Origin: Burkholderiaceae bacterium
Lineage (GTDB): Bacteria; Pseudomonadota; Gammaproteobacteria; Burkholderiales; Burkholderiaceae_C
NCBI GenBank assembly: GCA_004322085.1
Contig: SCRR01000057.1
Span: forward strand, 1-37,998
Reading direction: 5' to 3'
DNA length: 37,998 nt
This document shows positions 23,300 through 33,828 of this stretch, one piece after another. The stretch's first letter is position 1. Each line of letters opens with the position of its first letter. The translations under genes and the position numbers were made by a program. The notes below the pieces were generated by a model. It had not been told where the DNA came from and did not search any database. It saw nothing but the letters and a program-made list of their open reading frames with translations.

Positions 23300-23791
23300 T
23301 CAGATCACCGCGATGCTTCGGGGTTTGTTCGACATGCGCTTGGCAATCACGGCGCCCAGCGCCAGCGCCACTTCGAGCGCCAGGACCGGTTGTCGATTGG
23401 CCAGTTCGGCAAACCGGATCGGCGTCAGGCACCACAGCTTGCACGGGCCGGTACCGACCGCGCTGGCGCTGCGCGGCTGGCGCGAAAAGAATGCGCCCTC
23501 GCCGACGACCGAGCCAGCGCCCACCAAGGCCAAGCTCATGCGGCCTTCTTCGTCCTCGTAATGAATGCTGAGCGTGCCGCTCTCGATGAAATACAGCGTG
23601 CGGTCCGGCGCGCCCTGTTCGATCAGCACCTGCCCTTGAGCCAGCGCAAACGGCTGCAGGTAACCTCCCAGTATGTCCCACTGGGTCGTCGTCAGCGTCG
23701 GGCTGAACGCATCGTAGACGGTGTCCAGGGCGATTGACCGGATCAAGTCCTGCACATTGAACTTGACGGAAGAAGCAGGCGCGAAACTCAT
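23300..23791 (-). CDS. Cyclic-nucleotide-binding-domain protein without DNA-binding domain
   Basis: A 163-residue protein made almost wholly of one cNMP-binding fold: GQVLIEQGAPDRTLYFIESGTLSIHYEDEEGR, then VGAGSVVGEGAFFSRQPRSASAVG, which is the phosphate-binding cassette region with the GE and R residues. No helix-turn-helix follows, so it is not a typical CRP/FNR regulator and may act as a sensor or partner protein. The ATG at 23791 is chosen over a TTG at 23800; neither has a strong ribosome site. It lies 96 bases downstream of mnmE in the same orientation. Function unknown. Confidence 0.75.
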   Translation of the reverse strand: MSFAPASSVKFNVQDLIRSIALDTVYDAFSPTLTTTQWDILGGYLQPFALAQGQVLIEQGAPDRTLYFIESGTLSIHYEDEEGRMSLALVGAGSVVGEGAFFSRQPRSASAVGTGPCKLWCLTPIRFAELANRQPVLALEVALALGAVIAKRMSNKPRSIAVI

Positions 23792-23887
23792 GATGGGCAA
23801 AAGTTAATGGGATTACCCCAAGTTCACAAGTGGGAAACTGGCTCTGGCGCTGAATAATACGCGAACCGGCGACGAACGGGCAAGTTT

Positions 23888-25297
23888 CTACTTGCCGATG
23901 CAGAACTGTGAAAAGATCACCCCCAGCAAATCATCCGACGTGAACTCCCCGGTAATCTCGCCCAAGGCGTTTTGCGCCAGTCGGAGCTCCTCGGCCAGCA
24001 AGTCCAGCGCCCGCGCCGCGCGGCCAAGGTGCGCGACGGCCTGCACCAGATGTTCATCCACGCGGCGCAGCGCCTGTACATGGCGTTCGCGCGCAATGTA
24101 AACCCCCTCGGGAGCTGACTGCCAGCCTGCGATGTCCAGCAGCGTGCGGCGCAGCGCATCAAGCCCGGCGCCCGTCTTGGCCGACAACAGAACGCCCCGG
24201 CGCGGCGCGCTCGCCGGCGCGGCATCGAGCTTGTTCCAGACCTCAACCACCGGGATGTGTTTGGGGAGCTTTGTTGCCAATACCCTTGCTATGTCTTCAT
24301 CATCAGCTATATATTTTGCAGTCTCCGCACAAGTCAGGTCGTGCAGGAACAGCACGGCATCCGCGCCCTCGATCTCGGCCCAGGCGCGCGCAATGCCGAT
24401 TCTCTCCACTTCGTCCGCGCTCTCGCGCAACCCGGCGGTGTCGATCACATGCAGCGGCACGCCTTCGACCTGGATGGTCTGCACGATCTTGTCGCGCGTG
24501 GTGCCTGGCACCGGCGTGACAATGGCGAGCTCGGCCCCGGCCAGCGCATTCAGCAGCGAGCTCTTGCCCGCATTCGGCTGCCCCGCGATCACCACCTTGA
24601 TGCCTTCGCGAAGCAACGCACCCTGGCGCGTGCGCAGCATCACGCGCGCCAGCGTTTGCTGCAGCCTGGCGAGCTGACCATGCGCGTCGGCCTGGCGCAG
24701 GAAGTCGATTTCCTCCTCGGGGAAATCCAGTGTCGCCTCGACCAGCATGCGAAGGTGAATCAGCGCGTCGCGCAGCGCGTGGATCTCCCTTGAGAATTCA
24801 CCGGCCAGTGAACGACTCGCGCTGCGGGCGGCCGCGGCGGTCGAGGCGTCGATCAGGTCGGCGATGGCTTCCGCCTGCGCCAGGTCGATCCGGTCGCTGA
24901 GAAAGGCGCGCTCGGTGAACTCGCCTGGTCGCGCCACGCGCAGCGCGGGCAGCCGGGCCTGGCCCGTCGCCGGGTCGGGCTCGGCGCCGGCGGCCAGCAC
25001 CCGTGCCAGCAACAGCTGCAACACCACCGGGCCACCATGCGCCTGCAACTCCAGCACGTCCTCGCCGGTGTACGAGTGCGGTGCCGGAAAATGAAGCGCC
25101 AGGCCGTGGTCGATGGCCGAGCCATCGCGATCACGAAAAGCCAGGTAAGTGGCCTCGCGCGCACGCAACGGGCGGCCGCACAACGCTTCGATCACGGGTG
25201 CCAGTGACTTGCCGCTGAGCCGCACGATGCCGACCCCCGCGCGCCCGGGTGCCGTGGCGATCGCGACGATGGGGTCCGAATGAAGAGGCAGCGGCAC
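23888..25297 (-). CDS. mnmE: MnmE (TrmE), tRNA uridine-34 5-carboxymethylaminomethyl modification GTPase
   Basis: A 469-residue enzyme that with MnmG modifies wobble uridine-34 of certain tRNAs. The N-terminal tetrahydrofolate-binding domain starts [23 protein letters not shown]. The inserted G domain has the P-loop GQPNAGKSS (239-247), DTAGL (286-290) and NKLD (355-358). The C-terminus is CIGK with the invariant Cys466. Between the switch and NKLD, an AT-rich stretch at 24284-24318 encodes part of [19 protein letters not shown] and resembles a dispersed repeat. mnmG is not in the window. The position next to yidC is the conserved origin arrangement. Confidence 0.95.
   Translation of the reverse strand: MPLPLHSDPIVAIATAPGRAGVGIVRLSGKSLAPVIEALCGRPLRAREATYLAFRDRDGSAIDHGLALHFPAPHSYTGEDVLELQAHGGPVVLQLLLARVLAAGAEPDPATGQARLPALRVARPGEFTERAFLSDRIDLAQAEAIADLIDASTAAAARSASRSLAGEFSREIHALRDALIHLRMLVEATLDFPEEEIDFLRQADAHGQLARLQQTLARVMLRTRQGALLREGIKVVIAGQPNAGKSSLLNALAGAELAIVTPVPGTTRDKIVQTIQVEGVPLHVIDTAGLRESADEVERIGIARAWAEIEGADAVLFLHDLTCAETAKYIADDEDIARVLATKLPKHIPVVEVWNKLDAAPASAPRRGVLLSAKTGAGLDALRRTLLDIAGWQSAPEGVYIARERHVQALRRVDEHLVQAVAHLGRAARALDLLAEELRLAQNALGEITGEFTSDDLLGVIFSQFCIGK
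24284..24318. repeat. AT-rich repeat-like patch inside mnmE
   Basis: On the plus strand CCTTGCTAT, a short spacer, then CAGCTATATATTTTG. The same order of elements occurs in the antiporter gene at 21274. In mnmE it lies in the variable loop between G-domain motifs, where extra residues are tolerated. Confidence 0.45.
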
Positions 25298-25339
25298 GGC
25301 AGCTCAAGCGCCGCCGGCTTGTCCAGGCACGACCACCCG

Positions 25340-25469
25340 CCCTTCAGGGGGCAGCGCAGTACATGAAGTAACCGACGTGGGGGCCTTCGGCCGCCGCGCC
25401 GGGGCGCCCCAAGCAAGGCCAGCCCCCTCGGGGGGCAGCGCAGTACGCACAGCGACAAGCGTGGGGGCC
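25340..25469. repeat. Two copies of a GC-rich repeat between mnmE and yidC
   Basis: GGGGGCAGCGCAGTAC is followed by a variable stretch and GTGGGGGCC in both copies (about 25340-25385 and 25423-25469), spaced about 83 bases apart. Each begins with a small palindrome of the CCCTTCAGGGG or CCCCTCGGGG type. They fill most of the 179-base gap between yidC and mnmE. From memory, similar elements are dispersed in Comamonadaceae genomes, which I could not check. Confidence 0.65.
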
Positions 25470-25476
25470 ATAACCT

Positions 25477-27198
25477 TCAGAACTTCGGCAGATGGAACTG
25501 CGGCGGCACACCCATGCGGGTGTTGATGACCCACTGCTGCAGGATCGACAGCGCGTTGTTGGTGATGTAGTAGATCACCAGCCCGGCCGGGAAGAAGAAA
25601 AACATGACGGAGAACGCCAGCGGCATGATCCACATGAGCTTGGCCTGCATCGGATCGGGCGGTGCGGGGTTCAGCGCCGTCTGCAGCATGGAGGTGGCCG
25701 CCATCACCAAGGGCAGGATGTAATACGGGTCGGGCGAGGACAGGTCGTGAATCCACAGGATCCAGGGCGCGCCCCGCATCTCGACGCTGGACAGCAGCAC
25801 CCAGTACAGCGCGATGAACACCGGGATCTGGATCACGATGGGAAAACAGCCGCCCATCGGGTTGACCTTTTCCTCGCGGTAGATCTTCATCATCTCCTGC
25901 TGCATTTCCTGCGGCTTGTCTTTCAGCCGCTCGCGCATGGCCATGATCTTGGGGTTGATGGCCTTCATCTTGGCCATGCTCGCGTAGGCCTTGGCGTTGA
26001 GCCAGTAGAACGCCGCCTTGAGCAGCACCACGAGCGCGACGATCGACCAGCCCCAGTTGTCCAGAAAACGGTGAATGTTGTAGAGCAGCCAGTACAGGGG
26101 TTTGGCCAGGATGGTGACCCAGCCGTAGTCTTTCACCAGCTCCAGCCCCGGAGCGATCCCCTCGAGCTTTTTCTCTTCCTGCGGACCGGTGAACAGCCGT
26201 GCCTGCACTGAGCGGGAAGCCCCCGGCGCGATGCTGCCCAGCGGCGTGATCATGCCGACCGCGTAAAGGTTTGCACTGACCTTGCGCGCAAAGAGCTCGC
26301 GGTGGATACCATCGCCAAGCAGCCACGCGCTGGCAAAATAGTGCTGCACCATCGCCACATAGCCGTCGCTGGCCTCCTTCTCGATATCGACCTTGTTTTC
26401 GTCGATTTTCTTGAAGTCGATCTTCTGGTACTTCTTGGCCTCGGTGAAGACGGCCGGACCCGTGAAGGTCGAGTAGAACTTTGATGACTTTTCGGGCTTG
26501 TTGCCGTCGCGCACCAGCTGCAGGTACAGCTGCGGCGAGACCGCAACGGTGCCGGTATTGACCACATCGAACTTGACCGACATGGTGTAGGAGCCGCGAT
26601 CCAGGGTGTAGGTTTTGACCAGCTTGACGCCGCCCACATCGGGCGACTCGAACTTGACCACCACGTCACTGGCGCCGGGCTCCAGCGTGCGCACGCCGGG
26701 AACCACCGTCATCACGGTCTTGTGGGTCGGGAAGCTGGCGCCGCCGGTGTCGCCAATGAGGCCGGTCTGGGCCACATACACGGTTTGGGGATCGTCCTGG
26801 AGCAGCACAAAGGGTTTGCTCATGTCCGCATCGTCAGGATCCTTGAGCAACTCGGCACGTATCACCGAACCGCCTTCGGTATCGAAGGTCAGTTGCAACA
26901 CGTCTGTCGTCACGACAACCTGCTGGCGCGCGGCGGTCGCCGTCGCGGCGGCCGGCAATGCGCCTGCCGTCCCGGGGACTTGTGCAACGGGCGATGCAGG
27001 ACTTGCACCACTGGCGCTCGGGGGCAAACTGGTCGATCCGGTGGACGGATGGGCACTCACCGGCGCCTTGGCCGTGACCGCTGCCGGCGATGGAAAGAAA
27101 GTAGCCTTGTGGCCGTTGTAGACCTGCCATTGATCCCATAGCAGAACCATGGAAAACCCAAAAATCACCCACAGGATGGTGCGGCGAATGTCGTTCAT
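25477..27198 (-). CDS. yidC: YidC, membrane protein insertase
   Basis: A 573-residue inner-membrane insertase of the Gram-negative type. Helix 1 (ILWVIFGFSMVLLWDQW) is followed by a Pro/Ala/Ser-rich linker and the large periplasmic domain (VLQLTFDTEGGSVIRAELL, VKTYTLDRGSYTMSVKFDVVN). The conserved core starts at GWVTILAKPLYWLL and includes AYASMAKMKAINPKI, GGCFPIVIQIPVFIALYWVLL and MWIMPLAFSVMFFFFPAGLVIYY. It inserts membrane proteins alone or with SecYEG. The open frame extends 141 codons further upstream through yidD, but MNDIRRTILW at 27198 is the known start type and overlaps the yidD stop by four bases. Confidence 0.96.
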   Translation of the reverse strand: MNDIRRTILWVIFGFSMVLLWDQWQVYNGHKATFFPSPAAVTAKAPVSAHPSTGSTSLPPSASGASPASPVAQVPGTAGALPAAATATAARQQVVVTTDVLQLTFDTEGGSVIRAELLKDPDDADMSKPFVLLQDDPQTVYVAQTGLIGDTGGASFPTHKTVMTVVPGVRTLEPGASDVVVKFESPDVGGVKLVKTYTLDRGSYTMSVKFDVVNTGTVAVSPQLYLQLVRDGNKPEKSSKFYSTFTGPAVFTEAKKYQKIDFKKIDENKVDIEKEASDGYVAMVQHYFASAWLLGDGIHRELFARKVSANLYAVGMITPLGSIAPGASRSVQARLFTGPQEEKKLEGIAPGLELVKDYGWVTILAKPLYWLLYNIHRFLDNWGWSIVALVVLLKAAFYWLNAKAYASMAKMKAINPKIMAMRERLKDKPQEMQQEMMKIYREEKVNPMGGCFPIVIQIPVFIALYWVLLSSVEMRGAPWILWIHDLSSPDPYYILPLVMAATSMLQTALNPAPPDPMQAKLMWIMPLAFSVMFFFFPAGLVIYYITNNALSILQQWVINTRMGVPPQFHLPKF

Positions 27199-27500
27199 GA
27201 AGACTTCTTTTGTGAGGAGTGGTGCGTGGAGTGCACGAACAGCTGGGAAAACAGCCGGGGGTTTGCAGGGGGCCAGCTCTTCAACGTCTCGGGCACCGGA
27301 TCCAGTCCGCCAGCGCACCATGGATGGCAGCGTGCCAGCCGCCTGAGTGTGAGGTAGCTGCCCGCCACGGCGCCGTGTTGCTGCAGCGCCTGCAATGAAT
27401 AGGCGGAGCAGGTGGGCTCGAAACGGCACGACGAGCCCAGCCAGGGGCTGAGCAGCAAGCGGTAGCCCTTGACAAGGCCGATCAACAGCGCCTTGATCAT
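27195..27500 (-). CDS. yidD: YidD, membrane protein insertion efficiency factor
   Basis: A 101-residue protein with the family signature GYRLLLSPWLGSSCRFEPTCSAYSLQAL, three conserved cysteines, and LARCHPWCAGGLDPVP. YidD assists membrane protein insertion with YidC. It overlaps rnpA at its start and yidC at its end by four bases each (ATGA), so rnpA-yidD-yidC are translationally coupled. The C-terminal tail after DPVP is longer than in the shortest homologues and rich in Ser and His. Confidence 0.94.
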   Translation of the reverse strand: MIKALLIGLVKGYRLLLSPWLGSSCRFEPTCSAYSLQALQQHGAVAGSYLTLRRLARCHPWCAGGLDPVPETLKSWPPANPRLFSQLFVHSTHHSSQKKSS

Positions 27501-27919
27501 GCCGGCACCAGCACCTTGCCGAACAACTGTTGCAGCTCGCCGCGTATCGCCAGCCTGAGCTGCGCGGAGGTGGCGCTGACAAACTGCGCGCGGTCGAAGC
27601 CGGCGCGCAGTCGCACCACATGGGCCGCTGCCGTCAGCCGGGGTTCCAGTTCGGCACTCAAGCTGTATATCTGGCGTTTGATGGTGTTGCGCGTCACGGC
27701 CCGCCTGGCCCAGCGCTTGGGTACCAACGCCCCCATCCACACCTCGCGTGCAGGCACGTTCGCCGGCAAGGGCGGCAGCGCGGATGCGACAGCGACGGTT
27801 CGGGGAGTGGGCATCAGGGACTCCAGTGCGCTGCGATGCAGCACAAAATGCGCGGTGCGGGAAACGATACCGCCTGCCATCACAGCCTGGAACTGCGCCC
27901 GCGTTTTCAGCCGCTGCAC
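27497..27919 (-). CDS. rnpA: RnpA, protein component of ribonuclease P
   Basis: A 140-residue basic protein that supports the RNase P RNA in removing tRNA 5' leaders. Recognisable parts are QRLKTRAQFQAVM at the N-terminus and the signature KRWARRAVTRNTIKRQIYSL. GTG at 27919 is taken as the start because family members begin at that position and no ATG is available in frame near it. The frame continues upstream toward rpmH without conserved sequence. A Pro/Ala-rich segment around SALPPLPANVP makes it longer than the E. coli protein. Confidence 0.92.
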   Translation of the reverse strand: MQRLKTRAQFQAVMAGGIVSRTAHFVLHRSALESLMPTPRTVAVASALPPLPANVPAREVWMGALVPKRWARRAVTRNTIKRQIYSLSAELEPRLTAAAHVVRLRAGFDRAQFVSATSAQLRLAIRGELQQLFGKVLVPA

Positions 27920-27974
27920 TTCGCCGTCATGGCCATGTAGAAAACTCGGGCAGGCGCGGCCGCGTGGCGCAGGC

Positions 27975-28109
27975 TTAGACGGCCAGACGCTTGCGGCCCT
28001 TGGCGCGGCGCGCATTGATCACGGCCCGCCCGCCGCGCGTCTTCATGCGAACGAGGAAACCGTGGGTACGCGCGCGACGAACTTTGGAAGGCTGGTAAGT
28101 GCGTTTCAT
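27975..28109 (-). CDS. rpmH: Ribosomal protein bL34
   Basis: A 44-residue basic ribosomal protein: [18 protein letters not shown], then [20 protein letters not shown] and RKRLAV. It matches the bL34 family over its full length. AGGA lies eight bases before the ATG at 28109. It is first in the rpmH-rnpA-yidD-yidC order that borders dnaA in many bacteria; the gap to rnpA is 55 bases. Confidence 0.98.
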   Translation of the reverse strand: MKRTYQPSKVRRARTHGFLVRMKTRGGRAVINARRAKGRKRLAV

Positions 28110-28362
28110 GTCAAATTCCTAGTGGGTTCAGTGAGCCCTGCGCGGCACGCGCAAAAAGCCCTGCTTTGGTTATCAGCCCTGAACACAATCAGGGAAACCC
28201 GCGATTATCTCAAATTTCGGGAGATGCGGCAATGCTTGGCGGCGTCCTGACGTTCAGTATTTGAACCGCGCCGCGCATTTTATGCTTTGTGGATAAGGGT
28301 TTGATAAATTACAATGGCAGGTTACGAAAACCGAATCATATCCACAGCAGCAAACAAGAATA
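28110..28362. promoter_or_regulatory. Divergent rpmH-dnaA control region with DnaA boxes
   Basis: A perfect DnaA box TGTGGATAA (reverse of TTATCCACA) lies at 28288-28296, and a one-mismatch box ATATCCACA at 28338-28346, 16 bases ahead of the dnaA start. These would serve autoregulation of dnaA and possibly act as an outer part of the origin. The region also holds the rpmH promoter on the minus strand, which I could not place firmly. Confidence 0.75.
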
Positions 28363-29763
28363 ATGACCGAGGGACAAAACTCCAGCCTGGCCGGGCACGC
28401 CGGCCCCAGCCTGTGGCTCGCGTGCATTGACCAGCTGGCCCAGGAGTTGCCGGAGCAGCAATTCAACACCTGGATCAAACCGCTGGTCGCGCACGTTGCT
28501 GATGACCTTTCCAAGGTCACCATCTTCGTCGCCAACCGCTTCAAGCTCGACTGGATCCGGGCTCAATATTCAGGCCGTATTTCGGGCTTGCTGGAAAAAC
28601 TCTATGGCCAGGCCATTCAGGTTGAGTTAGCACTTGCTCCTCGGGAAAACGTTAGCAGAAGCTATGTTTCGGCAGTTACTCCAGAATCAAACAGCATGCC
28701 GGAGCCCGCTGGCCTGGGAGACGACTCGCCGCAAGGCCTGTTTAAAAATCGGCTCAATTCGGCACTGACCTTCGACACCCTCGTGGAAGGCACGGCCAAC
28801 CGCATGGCCCGCGCGGCGGCCATGCATGTAGCAGGCATGCCGGGCCAGTTGTACAACCCCCTGTTCATCTATGGCGGCGTCGGTTTGGGCAAGACCCACC
28901 TGATGCACGCCGTGGGCAACAAGCTGCTGGCCGAGCGGCCCGATGCGAAAGTTCTCTACATCCATGCCGAGCAGTTTGTCTCGGATGTGGTTAAAGCCTA
29001 TCAGCGCAAGACTTTCGACGAATTCAAGGAGCGCTACCACTCGCTCGATCTGCTGTTGATCGACGATGTTCAGTTCTTCGCCAACAAGGACCGCACGCAG
29101 GAAGAGTTCTTCAACGCGTTCGAAGCGCTGCTCGCCAAGAAGTCGCACATCGTGATGACCAGCGATACCTACCCCAAGGGCCTGACCGATATTCACGAGC
29201 GCCTGGTATCTCGCTTCGACGCCGGCCTGACGGTGGCGATCGAGCCGCCCGAGCTCGAGATGCGGGTCGCGATCCTGATCAACAAGTCGCGCACCGAGGG
29301 TGCCGAGATGCCCGAAGAGGTCGCATTCTTCGTGGCCAAGAACGTGCGCTCCAACGTGCGCGAGCTGGAAGGCGCATTGCGCAAGATCCTGGCGTACTCG
29401 CGCTTCAACCAGAAAGAGATCTCGATCCAGCTGGCGCGCGATGCCTTGCGTGACCTGCTCTCCATCCAGAACCGGCAGATTTCGGTCGAAAACATCCAGA
29501 AAACCGTGGCCGACTATTACAAGATCAAGGTCGCGGACATGTATTCCAAAAAACGCCCTGCCAGCATTGCACGGCCGCGGCAGATCGCCATGTACCTGGC
29601 CAAGGAACTCACGCAAAAAAGCCTGCCCGAGATTGGCGAGCTGTTTGGCGGGCGCGACCACACCACAGTGCTGCACGCGGTGCGCAAGATTGGTGGCGAG
29701 CGCCAGCAGATGACCGAGCTGAACCAGCAGCTGCATGTGCTGGAGCAAACCCTCAAGGGCTGA
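28363..29763 (+). CDS. dnaA: DnaA, chromosomal replication initiator
   Basis: A 466-residue AAA+ ATPase that binds DnaA boxes and opens oriC. Domain I is about residues 1-90 ([20 protein letters not shown]). A linker leads to domain III with Walker [10 protein letters not shown] (171-179), Walker [11 protein letters not shown], sensor [10 protein letters not shown] and the arginine finger LVSRFDAGL. Domain IV ends with the DNA-binding signature [15 protein letters not shown]. Length is normal. The gene lies between two sets of DnaA boxes and is followed by the presumed oriC and dnaN. Confidence 0.98.
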   Translation: MTEGQNSSLAGHAGPSLWLACIDQLAQELPEQQFNTWIKPLVAHVADDLSKVTIFVANRFKLDWIRAQYSGRISGLLEKLYGQAIQVELALAPRENVSRSYVSAVTPESNSMPEPAGLGDDSPQGLFKNRLNSALTFDTLVEGTANRMARAAAMHVAGMPGQLYNPLFIYGGVGLGKTHLMHAVGNKLLAERPDAKVLYIHAEQFVSDVVKAYQRKTFDEFKERYHSLDLLLIDDVQFFANKDRTQEEFFNAFEALLAKKSHIVMTSDTYPKGLTDIHERLVSRFDAGLTVAIEPPELEMRVAILINKSRTEGAEMPEEVAFFVAKNVRSNVRELEGALRKILAYSRFNQKEISIQLARDALRDLLSIQNRQISVENIQKTVADYYKIKVADMYSKKRPASIARPRQIAMYLAKELTQKSLPEIGELFGGRDHTTVLHAVRKIGGERQQMTELNQQLHVLEQTLKG

Positions 29764-30012
29764 CATCGATGAAAACACGCGTCGCCGGGAACCTTGGGGA
29801 TAGATCCGGCATAACCAGGGGTTTATCCACAGGCTGCGCCAAAGGCCTGAAGTTATTCATGCTGGCAAAGCATTTCAGAAGCAGGGCTGCACACAGTCTT
29901 CGAAATCGCGCAAGCGATTGATAAAAAAAGGGAAAATGGCCATATCCACAGCACGTGGCTTCCCTTATCTACTACTACTAATCTTAATTAAAGAAATAAA
30001 GAAGAGGTCGAC
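29764..30012. other. oriC: Putative chromosomal origin oriC (dnaA-dnaN intergenic)
   Basis: The 249-base space contains a perfect DnaA box TTATCCACA at 29823-29831 and a near-perfect ATATCCACA at 29942-29950, plus weaker matches such as TTATTCATG at 29853. After the second box come a GC-rich spacer and four consecutive CTA triplets (29969-29980), continuing into an AT-rich tract up to about 30000. This box-spacer-trio order in the same orientation matches the DnaA-trio unwinding element described in Bacillus. Location next to dnaA/dnaN supports an origin. Confidence 0.8.
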
Positions 30013-31119
30013 ATGATCGTTCTGAAGGCAACACAAGACAAAGTGCTCGCAGTCCTGCAATCCGTCTCCGGGATCGTGGAGCGCCGGCATACGCTGCCCG
30101 TCCTGGCCAATGTGCTGATCCGCAAGACCGGCACGGCGGTGCAGCTGACCACCAGCGACCTTGAAATCCAGATCCGGACTACCGCCGAATTCGATGGCGA
30201 CAACGGTGACTTCACCACGACGGTGGGCGCGCGCAAGCTGATCGATATCCTGCGCACTATGCCGGCCGACCAGATCGTGTCGCTGGAGTCGAGCCAGAAC
30301 AAGCTGATCCTCAAGGGCGGCAAGAGCAAGTTCACGCTGCAAACGCTGCCCGCCGAAGATTTCCCGCTGGTGCAGGATGCGGCCAACTTCGGGCCCACCT
30401 TCAGCGTGCCGCAAAAGACCTTGAAAGACCTGCTGGGCCAGGTCTCGTTCGCGATGGCGGTGCACGACATCCGCTACTACCTCAACGGCATTTTGTTTGT
30501 GGCCGAGGGCAAGCAGTTGAGTCTGGTGGCCACCGACGGTCACCGGCTGGCGTTTGCGTCGGCGCTGCTCGATGTGGAAGTGCCCAAGCAGGAGGTGATC
30601 CTGCCGCGCAAGACCGTGCTGGAGATGCAGCGCCTGCTGTCCGACGCGGAAGGCGCGATCGAGATGCAGTTTGCCAGCAACCAGGCGCGCTTCAGTTTTG
30701 GTGGCATGGAGTTTGTCAGCAAGCTGGTGGAGGGCAAGTTCCCCGACTACAACCGCGTGATTCCGCGCAATCACAAGAACCACATCACGCTGGGCCGGGT
30801 ACCTCTGTTGGCATCGCTGCAGCGCACTGCCATTCTGACTAGCGAGAAGTTCAAGGGCGTGCGCCTGAACATCGACCCCGGCACGCTGCGCGTGGCCTCC
30901 AACAACGCCGAGCAGGAGGAAGCGGTGGACGAGCTCGACATCGACTACGGCGGCGACAGCATTGAGATCGGTTTCAACGTGACCTACCTGATTGACGCGC
31001 TGGCCAACATGCAGCAGGAGATGGTGAAGATCGAGCTGTCCGACTCCAACAGCTCCGCGCTGCTGACCATTCCCGACAATGCGACCTTCAAGTACGTTGT
31101 GATGCCAATGCGAATTTAA
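30013..31119 (+). CDS. dnaN: DnaN, DNA polymerase III beta sliding clamp
   Basis: A 368-residue clamp with three repeated domains. It starts MIVLKATQDKVLAVLQSVSG and contains ERRHTLPVLANVLI and YYLNGILFVAEG. LVATDGHRLAF and FPDYNRVIPRN are conserved, and the C-terminus is YVVMPMRI. It encircles DNA and tethers polymerase III. AGAAGAG upstream of the ATG supports the start. A dispersed repeat begins within the stop codon, and a hairpin terminator follows. Confidence 0.98.
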   Translation: MIVLKATQDKVLAVLQSVSGIVERRHTLPVLANVLIRKTGTAVQLTTSDLEIQIRTTAEFDGDNGDFTTTVGARKLIDILRTMPADQIVSLESSQNKLILKGGKSKFTLQTLPAEDFPLVQDAANFGPTFSVPQKTLKDLLGQVSFAMAVHDIRYYLNGILFVAEGKQLSLVATDGHRLAFASALLDVEVPKQEVILPRKTVLEMQRLLSDAEGAIEMQFASNQARFSFGGMEFVSKLVEGKFPDYNRVIPRNHKNHITLGRVPLLASLQRTAILTSEKFKGVRLNIDPGTLRVASNNAEQEEAVDELDIDYGGDSIEIGFNVTYLIDALANMQQEMVKIELSDSNSSALLTIPDNATFKYVVMPMRI

Positions 31120-31144
31120 TACTACAAAAAATATAGCTAACAGT
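31118..31144. repeat. Dispersed AT-rich repeat, copy B (27 bases)
   Basis: Directly after dnaN, overlapping its stop codon. It matches the reverse complement of 1263-1289 at 23 of 27 positions (shared ends AATACTA and ATAGCTAACAGT), supporting a dispersed repeat family. Confidence 0.65.
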
Positions 31145-31151
31145 TAACTGA

Positions 31152-31174
31152 ACCCGCGGACTTTCGCGGGTTTG
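31152..31174 (+). terminator. Hairpin terminator between dnaN and gyrB
   Basis: ACCCGCG (31152-31158) pairs with CGCGGGT (31165-31171) and is followed by only three T residues counting the last stem base onward. A weak or partial terminator, allowing some readthrough into gyrB. Confidence 0.55.
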
Positions 31175-31191
31175 GTCATTCAAGAGTTTGA

Positions 31192-33807
<2,616 letters not shown>

Positions 33808-33828
33808 GGCGCCGGGTATAAGCCCCTG

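Noticed and set aside
27199-27621. N-terminal extension of YidC
   Set aside because: The extension is out-of-frame yidD and rnpA sequence; the conserved YidC start at 27198 overlaps the yidD stop.
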